From Paraglaciecola arctica BSs20135 (lineage in GTDB: Bacteria; Pseudomonadota; Gammaproteobacteria; Enterobacterales; Alteromonadaceae), in assembly GCF_000314995.1 (NCBI RefSeq), contig NZ_BAEO01000055.1, positions 186,001-250,000 on the forward strand: a stretch of DNA of 64,000 bases, read 5' to 3'. Of the stretch, positions 46,838 through 55,212 are shown in pieces. Every line of letters starts with the position of its first letter. The first letter of the stretch is position 1. Made by a program: the position numbers and the translations under genes. The notes beneath the pieces are model-generated. The model was not told the origin of the DNA. It saw only the letters and a program-made list of their open reading frames with translations, and did no database searches.

Positions 46838-47328
46838 TTGCAGTCATCTACTTGCTGAGTCAATAAAACCACAGCATAAGCTGCAATACCTTCTTTACGA
46901 CCTGCAAAACCTAAGTTTTCAGTCGTTGTGGCTTTAACGTTTATTTGACTAATATCGGCGCATAAGTCTGCAGCAATATTTTTGCGCATAAACTCAATAT
47001 GAGGGGCCATTTTTGGAGCTTGAGCAACAATGGTCAAGTCTAAGTTTCCAAGCTGATATTGCTTATCTGTGATGAGTTTGTATACGTGGCGAAGTAAGTC
47101 GCGACTATCTACCCCAGCCAATGCGGGGTCAGTATCTGGAAAATGTTTTCCAATATCCCCTAGCGCTAAAGCACCTAACATTGCGTCACATAATGCATGT
47201 AACAGCACATCGCCATCAGAGTGGGCAATCAAACCCATATCATGGTCTATTGATACGCCGGCAATAACAATAGGGCCAGCTCCGCCAAATTTGTGTACAT
47301 CATAGCCATGGCCAATTCGAATACTCAT
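46828..47328 (-). CDS. ispF: 2-C-methyl-D-erythritol 2,4-cyclodiphosphate synthase
   Basis: The 166-residue protein, [25 protein letters not shown], has the zinc ligands GHGYDVH and [19 protein letters not shown]...FPDTD. It ends in [25 protein letters not shown] plus a short Cys/Lys-rich tail. It makes the cyclodiphosphate of the MEP isoprenoid pathway, after IspD encoded 22 bp upstream. Confidence 0.97.
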   Translation of the reverse strand: MSIRIGHGYDVHKFGGAGPIVIAGVSIDHDMGLIAHSDGDVLLHALCDAMLGALALGDIGKHFPDTDPALAGVDSRDLLRHVYKLITDKQYQLGNLDLTIVAQAPKMAPHIEFMRKNIAADLCADISQINVKATTTENLGFAGRKEGIAAYAVVLLTQQVDDCKCK

Positions 47329-47350
47329 ATTTTAGTCAAATTTCCTTTCA

Positions 47351-48064
47351 TTACTCAGCTTGTTGTTGAGTCAGATAAAATTCTGCTAACAACAAATCTT
47401 CCGGTTGCGTGATTTTGATATTTGAGGCGCGTCCCTCAACTAAAATCACCTTTTCGCCTAAAAGCTCCATAGCAGAGGCTTCATCAGTGATCTTTGTATT
47501 TTGTCTATTTGCTGCATTTATCGCTTTTTTTAATAATGAAAGTCTAAAAAACTGCGGTGTTAATGCGTGCCATAAATTTTCTCTAGATTCCGTTTGTTTG
47601 ACCATATGTTGTGTATTTATCTTTACTTCAAGCGCTCGCTTCATGGTATCGCGAACAGGTGTGGCTAATATCCCACCAACGCTTCCTTGTTCTGCTAATT
47701 GCAAAAGGGCAGTTAAATCTGTTTTATTTAAACAGGGGCGCGCGGCATCATGGACCAACACCCATTTTTCATCATCAGCTAGATAATTCAGCCCTGCCAA
47801 AACTGAATCACAACGTTCTTGGCCACCTATGACAAGCTCAATGCTCGGATGACGCGCAATGGGGAGTTGAGCGAAGGACGTATCGTTTGGACTTAGCACC
47901 ACAATCACACGTTTAACTTGGTGATGTTCAAGTAAATTGGTGAGGGTATGTTCAATGATAGTTTTACCGGCAAGTTGCAGATATTGCTTAGGGCAATCTG
48001 CTTGCATACGTTTACCAATCCCGGCGGCAGGTACAACAACAGAATACTGGGGAAGTGAGGGCAT
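47351..48064 (-). CDS. ispD: 2-C-methyl-D-erythritol 4-phosphate cytidylyltransferase
   Basis: The 237-residue protein has the CTP-binding loop [33 protein letters not shown] and the late [11 protein letters not shown]. It is the third enzyme of the MEP pathway. It lies 5 bp after ftsB and 22 bp before ispF, in the conserved order. Confidence 0.97.
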   Translation of the reverse strand: MPSLPQYSVVVPAAGIGKRMQADCPKQYLQLAGKTIIEHTLTNLLEHHQVKRVIVVLSPNDTSFAQLPIARHPSIELVIGGQERCDSVLAGLNYLADDEKWVLVHDAARPCLNKTDLTALLQLAEQGSVGGILATPVRDTMKRALEVKINTQHMVKQTESRENLWHALTPQFFRLSLLKKAINAANRQNTKITDEASAMELLGEKVILVEGRASNIKITQPEDLLLAEFYLTQQQAE

Positions 48065-48069
48065 AGAGG

Positions 48070-48348
48070 TTAATCGACTGAGGGCAAAATACGATAAAAT
48101 GTTTCGCCTTGTTTTATTAGACCTAATTCATTTCTAGCTCGTTCTTCAGCCGCTTCCAAACCAATTTTTAAATCATGGATATCCGCTTTTAACAAACTAT
48201 TGCGCTGCCTTAAATTGGCGTTTTGAGTAACTTGTAAAGCGACTTCTTTTTTTAAAATCATAAAGTCAGGAACGCTATTTTTACCAAACCATAAACGATA
48301 TTGGAGCAAACAAAATAGAGTGAACAATACTGCCACTAGCCATTTCAT
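48070..48348 (-). CDS. ftsB: Cell-division protein FtsB
   Basis: From the ATG at 48348 (GGAG upstream) the product has 92 residues: one N-terminal membrane helix ([22 protein letters not shown]), a coiled coil ([21 protein letters not shown]) and [19 protein letters not shown], as in FtsB. It acts with FtsL and FtsQ in the divisome. A TTG five codons upstream would place the ribosome site inside the gene. Confidence 0.95.
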   Translation of the reverse strand: MKWLVAVLFTLFCLLQYRLWFGKNSVPDFMILKKEVALQVTQNANLRQRNSLLKADIHDLKIGLEAAEERARNELGLIKQGETFYRILPSVD

Positions 48349-48684
48349 AGTTTTTGTCTCCAATTCGTCGCCATTACCCTATTATGCAGCGGTTTTGTGG
48401 GGAGGGCTAGTGGTATCAAAAACCTTGTGTTGTCGCCTAGTGAGAGTAAGACAGTCTTGCTGCCTGAATTAGGCGACCTAAGGCATGTTTAGTCATTTGC
48501 CAAAAAGCTTTTTTAAGGCTTCTTTCTATCTGGTTTTAGCTTTAATTTGCCGGGCTTGGTTTATTCGGTAGCAATTAACCAAGCCCGACAAATTTAGAGC
48601 GACTATTGTTCCGCCAATATCGGTATTGGCGGTGAATTTTTAGGTTGATTTAGATAAACACTTTGGCTCAAATTAGTAGCCGGA
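48349..48684. other. Intergenic region with three inverted repeats
   Basis: No gene is seen. Inverted repeats are GTCGCCTA/TAGGCGAC at 48432-48477, an 18-base pair of arms (AATTTGCCGGGCTTGGTT and its near-complement) at 48544-48594, and CCGCCAATA/TATTGGCGG at 48611-48632. They lie between two same-strand genes (upstream ygiM-like gene, then ftsB). Confidence 0.7.
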
Positions 48685-49299
48685 TTACATCCAATTATCG
48701 TTTCTTCGTCTTTTCTTAGGTAAGTAGGTAAGAATAATTCCTAAAAGCAAACTAATAACCGCAACAATTCCGCCGCGAGTGAACCATTCCATTTGTGCAG
48801 TTTGGTCATAATCGGCAAGGGTTTGCGTTATTTTTACATTTTCTTTTTCAGCATCACTTAGCTTCTTTTTTAAGTTAGTATTCTGAGACGTCAGATCAGC
48901 TATTTGTTGGTTAAGTAAATCATTACTTTGGCGTTGTTGGATGATTGTTTGTTCAGTTTCTTCTACTTGTTGTTGAAGACCAGGAACCAAAGCTCTAACG
49001 CTGCTACTGATACTAATAAATTCTGCATCAACCCAACCTGTACGCTGTTTATCATCAATTATTTCGACAAAGTTTTTCTCAGTGTCTTCTTGAAGCAAAG
49101 TGACTCGAGTACCGGCTACAACCGTTCCTAAAATTCGGAAGTTTCGTCCGGGCCCAGCATGTAGGTAAGTAAATAAATCATCAGAAATATAGCGAATTTC
49201 ACCTTCGCTATCATTGGGTTCTTGGGCCAACGTCTGTGCACTTATAAAACAGCTAGCTATGCATAATAAAAATAAAACTATTCGCTTACGTATAATCAA
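48685..49299 (-). CDS. YgiM-like SH3-domain membrane protein (TIGR04211 type)
   Basis: The 204-residue protein has a signal peptide (ending AQTLAQ), a bacterial SH3 domain (RYISDDLFTYLHAGPGRNFRILGTVVAGTRVTLL), a coiled coil (QRQSNDLLNQQIADLTSQNTNLKKK) and a C-terminal membrane helix followed by Lys/Arg residues. This is the YgiM architecture, and the ygiF-like gene is divergent next to it, as in E. coli. The start is a TTG about 10 bases after AGGAG. The role is unknown, perhaps at the cell envelope. Confidence 0.88.
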   Translation of the reverse strand: MIIRKRIVLFLLCIASCFISAQTLAQEPNDSEGEIRYISDDLFTYLHAGPGRNFRILGTVVAGTRVTLLQEDTEKNFVEIIDDKQRTGWVDAEFISISSSVRALVPGLQQQVEETEQTIIQQRQSNDLLNQQIADLTSQNTNLKKKLSDAEKENVKITQTLADYDQTAQMEWFTRGGIVAVISLLLGIILTYLPKKRRRNDNWM

Positions 49300-49494
49300 A
49301 AAAATCTACTCCTAAAAATATGCCGTAAATGGTATTGCTTGGCTAAAAGAAAGGCAAGGGACTATTTACTTTTAAGCCGATAGAGTTGCTGGATTGGTGC
49401 GCTTTTGCGACAGTTCTTTATTGAATAGTCAGATTTGAACGGCTAAGGTAAGGCAAATACGCGGAATATACATTTATTAGCTGAAAAAAATTTT

Positions 49495-50523
49495 ATGGAA
49501 TACGAAGTTGAACTTAAATTACTTACCAATGAAGATGCTGGTGAGGTTATTGAAACAAAGTTGTTACCACAGCTCAATGCCAGCGTAACCAAAGAAGCGC
49601 TTATATTAACTAATCATTATTTTGATACCCCAGATAGAAGGTTACGACAGCACGATATAGGCTTGAGAATTCGTGGTAATAACCAAAAGTTCGAACAAAC
49701 CTTAAAAACTGCAGGAAAGTCTATTGGTGGATTACATCAACGCCCAGAATATAACGTGTATCTCGATGAGGCAAAAAATCAAAATGTTAAGCTCCCTGAT
49801 CTTAGACTATTTCCACTGTCGGCATGGCCAAAAACCATTGATGTTGATGATTTGCAGGGTAAAATTGAAACGCTTTTCACGACTCATTTTGCGCGCAAAG
49901 TCTATTTACTTGAATTCCCAAATGGCGACATTGTAGAGTTGGTGTGGGATCTAGGAGAGGTAACCTCGGGCGATAAAAGTGTACCCATTTGCGAAATTGA
50001 ATTGGAACTTAAAAAAGGCAATACATCGGCGTTATTTGATTTGGCTAAGCGCCTTGTAGGTTTATTGCCAACCTCAATCGGTACAGATAGCAAAGCGGCA
50101 CGTGGATATAACTTGCTCGACGGTTTGCCAGTTAAAAAATACCTGCAATATCAACAAAAACAGCCAGAAAACATACAAGCTGACGCTACAGTAGTTGCCA
50201 GTTTATTGACAACTTTGCTGCAGGATTTTCAAATGTTGTCATCTGAAATAAGACGTCAGTATAGCGAGGGGGTAGCAAATAATATCAAGCAAGTACTCAT
50301 TGCTTTGGTCGAAAACTTAGCGAAATTTAATCAACATTTCCCCTGTCCACCTTTAAACAGTATTCACATCCAGCTAAAAACCTTGGTCAATGGCTGGTCT
50401 TTAGTTATACAACAAAACAATAAAGATGCCGTTTGTGAATTGTTGAACCAAGCGCAAACAACCCAGTTGCAATTGGATATAGTGCAGTGCTTAGTTGAAC
50501 GGCCTTGGTTTTCTGAGGATTAG
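49495..50523 (+). CDS. CYTH-domain inorganic triphosphatase (YgiF-like)
   Basis: The 342-residue protein starts with the CYTH signature MEYEVELKLL and has HYFDTPDRRLRQHDIGLRIRGNN...EQTLKTAGK and ICEIELELKKGNTSALFDLAKRL. CYTH enzymes hydrolyse inorganic triphosphate. The C-terminal 130 residues are helical but shorter than the CHAD domain of typical YgiF (about 430 residues) and lack an obvious histidine pattern. Divergent from the ygiM-like gene. Confidence 0.88.
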   Translation: MEYEVELKLLTNEDAGEVIETKLLPQLNASVTKEALILTNHYFDTPDRRLRQHDIGLRIRGNNQKFEQTLKTAGKSIGGLHQRPEYNVYLDEAKNQNVKLPDLRLFPLSAWPKTIDVDDLQGKIETLFTTHFARKVYLLEFPNGDIVELVWDLGEVTSGDKSVPICEIELELKKGNTSALFDLAKRLVGLLPTSIGTDSKAARGYNLLDGLPVKKYLQYQQKQPENIQADATVVASLLTTLLQDFQMLSSEIRRQYSEGVANNIKQVLIALVENLAKFNQHFPCPPLNSIHIQLKTLVNGWSLVIQQNNKDAVCELLNQAQTTQLQLDIVQCLVERPWFSED

Positions 50524-50691
50524 TTATTTATAAAAATGATTGAGTTAATCGGTTTTTTATACTTTACCTACACTAATAACAAACAGATTATATAAGTAGA
50601 AAAACAAATTAAGGCGATGACCTTACTTTTTGTTAGCCCTAACTGCTAGATAGTTGTTGGTTAATATCCCTACAAACCTATAGGAGCGCAC

Positions 50692-52332
50692 ATGAAAGCG
50701 TCTGATTTATTTGTAAAAGCCCTTGAAGCCGAGGGTGTGGAATACATTTTTGGTATTCCAGGTGAAGAGAACCTCGACTTATTGGAATCTTTGCGAGCGT
50801 CACCCATCAGACTTATTTTGACCCGTCACGAACAGGGCGCAGGATTTATGGCTGCCACCTATGGTCGATTAACCGGTAAAGTCGGCGTATGTTTATCAAC
50901 ACTTGGCCCTGGGGCGACGAATCTTGTTACTCCTGCAGCATATGCACAATTAGGTGCCATGCCAATGTTAATGATAACCGGGCAGAAGCCAGTTAAAACC
51001 AGTAAACAAGGGCGCTTTCAGGTGATTGATGCTGTAGATATGATGCGTCCTATTACCAAATACACAACACAACTGGTCAGTGGTGACCGTATTCCTTCAG
51101 CTGTGCGTGAAGCTTTTAGATTGGCCCATGATGAACGCCCCGGTGCCACCCACATCGAATTACCTGAAGACATTGCAGCTGAAACCACTAGTGCTTACTT
51201 ATTGTCACCTAGCGTAAGTCGACGTCCTATTGCCGAATATAAAGCGATTAAAAGAGCTGTCGAAATGATTGAAGCGGCTAAGTCACCCTTGTTGCTTATT
51301 GGTGCTGCTGCTAATCGTAAACTAACCTCGAAAATGCTTAAAGAGTTGGTCGATAAAACCGGCATTCCTTATGTCACTACTCAATTGGGTAAAGGTGTAC
51401 TTAACGAAAGTGATGAGTTGTTTATGGGCAACACAGCCCTATCATCGGGGGATTTTGTGCATCGAGTCATTGATAGCGCCGATTTAATCATCAATGTTGG
51501 TCATGATGTGGTAGAAAAACCGCCTTTCTTTATGAAGAATGATGGGCGACAGGTTATTCACATAAACTTTGAGCCAGCAGCGGTTGATCCCGTGTATTTC
51601 CCGCAACTAGAAGTGATTGGCGATATTGCGAATACTATCTGGCAAATTAAAGAACAAATTGTCGCCAAAGCCAATTGGGATTTTAGTTTTTTCCTTAAAG
51701 CCCACAGTGCTTACATTGAGCATAAAGCTGAAAGTGAAAATGATGACCGATTCCCGATTTTACCTGAGCGTTTTGTTAGAGATATTCGCAGAGCCATGCC
51801 AGATGATGGCATAGTCACGCTCGACAATGGTGTTTATAAAATTTGGTTTGCACGAAATTACCCCGCTGCCTTGCCTAACACCTTATTATTAGACAATGCT
51901 TTGGCCACCATGGGCGCAGGCTTACCTTCGGCTTTGGCAGCTAAAATGGTGTATCCAGATAAGCCGGTGATCTCAGTATGCGGTGACGGTGGATTTATGA
52001 TGAACAGCCAAGAATTGGAAACCGCGGTTCGTCTCAAACTGCATGTAGTGGTGATCATTCTGCGTGATGATGCTTACGGCATGATCAAATGGAAACAAGC
52101 TAACATGGGATTCGAAAACTATGGCTTAGATTACGGCAACCCAGATTTTGTTAAATATGTAGAAAGTTATGGTGGTAAAGGCTGGCGTATTGCCGCTGCC
52201 GATGAGCTACTTCCACAAGTGCAAAAGTGTTTAGCAGAACCTGGTGTGCATTTGATAGATGTACCAGTGGATTATTCCTTAAATGATAAAACCTTAAATC
52301 ACACGTTACGCCAGCGTAGTGAAGCTATTTAA
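50692..52332 (+). CDS. Acetolactate synthase large-subunit-like, thiamine-diphosphate enzyme
   Basis: The 546-residue protein has the ThDP enzyme domain order. The N-terminal Pyr domain has the catalytic glutamate in TRHEQGAGFMAATYGRLTG; a central domain follows; the C-terminal PP domain has the ThDP motif GDGGFMMNSQELETAVRLKLHVVVIILRDDAYGMIKWKQ. It resembles catabolic AlsS-type acetolactate synthases, and no small regulatory subunit is encoded nearby. The neighbouring aldehyde dehydrogenase, 24 bp downstream, suggests a joint pathway, perhaps pyruvate/aldehyde metabolism, which cannot be fixed from sequence. Confidence 0.88.
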   Translation: MKASDLFVKALEAEGVEYIFGIPGEENLDLLESLRASPIRLILTRHEQGAGFMAATYGRLTGKVGVCLSTLGPGATNLVTPAAYAQLGAMPMLMITGQKPVKTSKQGRFQVIDAVDMMRPITKYTTQLVSGDRIPSAVREAFRLAHDERPGATHIELPEDIAAETTSAYLLSPSVSRRPIAEYKAIKRAVEMIEAAKSPLLLIGAAANRKLTSKMLKELVDKTGIPYVTTQLGKGVLNESDELFMGNTALSSGDFVHRVIDSADLIINVGHDVVEKPPFFMKNDGRQVIHINFEPAAVDPVYFPQLEVIGDIANTIWQIKEQIVAKANWDFSFFLKAHSAYIEHKAESENDDRFPILPERFVRDIRRAMPDDGIVTLDNGVYKIWFARNYPAALPNTLLLDNALATMGAGLPSALAAKMVYPDKPVISVCGDGGFMMNSQELETAVRLKLHVVVIILRDDAYGMIKWKQANMGFENYGLDYGNPDFVKYVESYGGKGWRIAAADELLPQVQKCLAEPGVHLIDVPVDYSLNDKTLNHTLRQRSEAI

Positions 52333-52356
52333 CCCAGATATTACTCAGGAGAATTT

Positions 52357-53787
52357 ATGTTAGCAAAAGCTTACCCTTATTATCTGGCTAGTGAAGCCGT
52401 ATTTGCCAATCAAGATTTGGCGATAACCAATAAATACACCAATGAAGTGGCGACTTACACTGCCCTTGCTGATGCAGACGTTATAGATAAGGCTATTGCA
52501 GCCGCAGAAGCCAGCCAGCCATTATTAAATAAAATGGCGCCTTACGAACGCCAGAATATTCTTAATCATTGTGTAAAACGTTTTGAAGAGCGTTTTGATG
52601 AATTGGCCTATGCTTTATGTATTGAAGCAGGCAAACCAATCAAAGATTCTCGTGGTGAAGTAACCAGGTTAATTGATACCTTTAGAATTGCAGCTGAAGA
52701 ATCGGTGCGTATGCATGGAGAAGTCATAAATCTAGAGATTACGCCTCGTGCAAAAGGTTATACCGGCATGTACAAACGTGTGCCTATTGGTCCATGTTCA
52801 TTTATCTCACCTTTTAATTTCCCGTTAAATTTAGCCGCACATAAGGTGGCGCCAGCTATAGCAACAGGTTGCGCTTTTGTTCTTAAGCCAGCTAGTAGAA
52901 CGCCGCTAGGTGCGCTTATTATAGGTGAAATTTTAGCAGAGACTGATTTGCCAAAAGGGGCTTTCTCAATTTTGCCTTGTAGTCGTGACGGTGCGGATTT
53001 ATTTACAACTGATGAAAGATTTAAGCTTCTTAGCTTCACTGGCTCACCACAAGTAGGTTGGGAGTTAAAAGCCAAAGCGGGTAAAAAACCGGTGATCTTA
53101 GAGCTAGGTGGTAATGCTGCTTGCGTAGTTGATGCTGATTCAGACCTAGACGATGCCATCGAACGAATTGTATTCGGTGCTTATTATCAGTCTGGCCAAA
53201 GTTGTATCAGCGTGCAAAGAGTCATAGTGCATGAGTCTATTTATGAAGATTTTAAACAGCGCTATACAGATAAAGTTGCCAATTTAGTCCATGGCGATCC
53301 CCTTAATGAAGACACTTTTATTGGCCCGATGATTTCAGAATCAGAAGCAACACGCTTAGAAGGTTGGGTCCAAGACGCAGTAGCAGCAGGCGCCACACTC
53401 TTATGTGGAGGTGAGCGAAAAGGTAATATGCTACAAGCCGCTTTGCTTGAAAATGTGCCTAAAGAAGCAGCCATTAACACCGAAGAAGCCTTTGGGCCTG
53501 TTTCTATCATCAGCTCATTCAGTGATTTTGATGCAGCCTTAAAAGAAGTCAATAACAGTCAATTTGGCTTACAAGCCGGTGTTTTCACAAGGGATATCTA
53601 TAAAGCACACAAAGCATGGGATGAACTAGATGTGGGTGGTGTTGTAATAGGTGATGTACCCAGTTGGCGAGTCGACAACATGCCTTATGGCGGGGTAAAA
53701 GAGTCAGGTCTAGGTCGCGAAGGCATAACCTTTGCTATGGAAGATATGACCGAGATTAGATTGATGGTTTTAAGAACTCCTAGCTAA
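52357..53787 (+). CDS. Aldehyde dehydrogenase family protein
   Basis: The 476-residue protein has the ALDH motifs FISPFNFPLNLAAHKVAPAIA, LSFTGSPQVGWELK, the catalytic glutamate in ILELGGNAA and the nucleophile in YYQSGQSCISVQRV. EEAFGPVS and MPYGGVKESGLGREG follow. It oxidises an aldehyde with NAD(P)+; glyceraldehyde-3-phosphate-type or lactaldehyde-type substrates are both possible. AGGAG precedes the ATG; probably an operon with the acetolactate synthase-like gene. Confidence 0.92.
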   Translation: MLAKAYPYYLASEAVFANQDLAITNKYTNEVATYTALADADVIDKAIAAAEASQPLLNKMAPYERQNILNHCVKRFEERFDELAYALCIEAGKPIKDSRGEVTRLIDTFRIAAEESVRMHGEVINLEITPRAKGYTGMYKRVPIGPCSFISPFNFPLNLAAHKVAPAIATGCAFVLKPASRTPLGALIIGEILAETDLPKGAFSILPCSRDGADLFTTDERFKLLSFTGSPQVGWELKAKAGKKPVILELGGNAACVVDADSDLDDAIERIVFGAYYQSGQSCISVQRVIVHESIYEDFKQRYTDKVANLVHGDPLNEDTFIGPMISESEATRLEGWVQDAVAAGATLLCGGERKGNMLQAALLENVPKEAAINTEEAFGPVSIISSFSDFDAALKEVNNSQFGLQAGVFTRDIYKAHKAWDELDVGGVVIGDVPSWRVDNMPYGGVKESGLGREGITFAMEDMTEIRLMVLRTPS

Positions 53788-53809
53788 CGTTTGAGATTAG
53801 TTAACTATT

Positions 53810-53848
53810 TAGCGATGAATTTGGGTTTAATACCCAGATTTATCGCTA
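53810..53848. terminator. Long inverted repeat between the ALDH gene and mutH
   Basis: TAGCGATGAATTTGGG pairs with CCCAGATTTATCGCTA at 14 of 16 positions around TTTAATA. It covers the mutH stop region at the convergent gene ends and can serve as a terminator in both directions. Confidence 0.65.
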
Positions 53849-54528
53849 TTGAAAAAAGCCTGGAGTATTTCTCCGGTAAACTCTTTTCTCAAATAAAATC
53901 CTCTTGGTCTGGTGTTAATAACCTGACCATTTTTACCCACTGCTTCTGTTAGCGCATTGCCATTGGCAGCCTTAGGGCGTAATTGTAGGTATTGACCATG
54001 CCTTGCAGTAATATTTTCAATTTGACCAAGGGCTATCATTTCCATCAACTCTTCCCAGTCGCTACGTAATTGATTATCTTGTTCTATATCGGGCGACCAT
54101 AAGAAGGGCGTCGCTATGCATCTATCTTGTGGGGCTACTTCTCTTCTGCCATCGATAGGTACCCAGAGTACTTGTTGGATCTTATTTTTGACGCTGCTAG
54201 TTTGCCACTCTATGCCAGCTATATTGGTTAGTGGGGCAAAACAAACGTAGGTTGTTTCTAAAGGTTTGCCTTGTTCGTCTATGGGAATGGTCTTTAATTC
54301 AATCCCTAATTTGGCAAAATCTTGTTGGGTCTTAGAGCCTGCACTGGCGCCAAGGCAAAATTCAATGAGTTGCCCTGTCCAACCCTTTTCTCGTTTGAAG
54401 TTTTTGGGCACTTTTACATGAGCCAATTCTGCGACTTCACCTAGGGTTAATCCTGCCAGCGCTGCCGCTCTTTGCATTAGCTCTTGGATAGTTTTAGGTT
54501 CGGCTTTTGGCATCTTAAATATTTTCAT
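53827..54528 (-). CDS. mutH: DNA mismatch repair endonuclease MutH
   Basis: The 233-residue protein has MutH motifs: AALAGLTLGEVAELAHVKVPKN, GWTGQLIEFCLGASAGSK and the catalytic DxnExK as FAKLGIELKTIPID. It nicks the unmethylated GATC strand with MutS and MutL, so Dam methylation is expected in this organism. The start may be ATG 54528, GTG 54534 or ATG 54513. It is divergent from rppH. Confidence 0.95.
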   Translation of the reverse strand: MKIFKMPKAEPKTIQELMQRAAALAGLTLGEVAELAHVKVPKNFKREKGWTGQLIEFCLGASAGSKTQQDFAKLGIELKTIPIDEQGKPLETTYVCFAPLTNIAGIEWQTSSVKNKIQQVLWVPIDGRREVAPQDRCIATPFLWSPDIEQDNQLRSDWEELMEMIALGQIENITARHGQYLQLRPKAANGNALTEAVGKNGQVINTRPRGFYLRKEFTGEILQAFFNSDKSGY

Positions 54529-54631
54529 TTGCACACTTTTACTTTTCGAATACTTTTTTTATTCCTTTGAATACACGGTAGTTTATGGAAGAATGCATGA
54601 CATTAAAAGAATTGAGTTCTCGGGAGTCTAA

Positions 54632-55162
54632 GTGATTGATGCCGAAGGATTCCGCGCCAATGTTGGTATAGTGATTTGCAATGAGTTAGGCCAGGTTTTT
54701 TGGGCAAGACGTTATGGGCAACATTCTTGGCAGTTTCCGCAAGGCGGAATCGATGAAGGTGAAACTGCCGAACAAACAATGTATCGCGAACTCCATGAAG
54801 AAGTAGGTTTAAAGCCAGAACATGTAAAAATTCTGGGTGTCACCAAAAATTGGTTGCGTTACAAACTGCCTAAGCGATTGGTTAGGCAGGGAAGCAATCC
54901 TGTTTGTATTGGACAAAAGCAGAAGTGGTTTTTACTGCAACTTGTCTGTAAAGAAGAGGATGTGGATTTATTACAATCAGGCCATCCAGAGTTTGACGAC
55001 TGGCGCTGGGTAAGTTTTTGGTATCCGGTGCGTAATGTGGTGTCTTTCAAACGAGATGTATATCGCCGTGTGATGAAGGAATTTTCACCTACAGCTATGC
55101 CAGAAAGTGTAGTGCAACATCAAGGTGGCTTTCAAAAATCTAAACGGCGTAGAAAGGCTTAG
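54632..55162 (+). CDS. rppH: RNA pyrophosphohydrolase RppH
   Basis: The 176-residue protein is collinear with E. coli RppH, with the Nudix box [22 protein letters not shown] and [28 protein letters not shown]. It removes pyrophosphate from mRNA 5' ends and starts mRNA decay. It begins at a GTG preceded by GGGAG. It is followed 50 bp later by ptsP, the conserved order. Confidence 0.97.
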   Translation: MIDAEGFRANVGIVICNELGQVFWARRYGQHSWQFPQGGIDEGETAEQTMYRELHEEVGLKPEHVKILGVTKNWLRYKLPKRLVRQGSNPVCIGQKQKWFLLQLVCKEEDVDLLQSGHPEFDDWRWVSFWYPVRNVVSFKRDVYRRVMKEFSPTAMPESVVQHQGGFQKSKRRRKA

Positions 55163-55212
55163 GGTCTACAGACCCTAATTAACCAGATATACATGAGAGA
55201 TAAATAAGTCTA

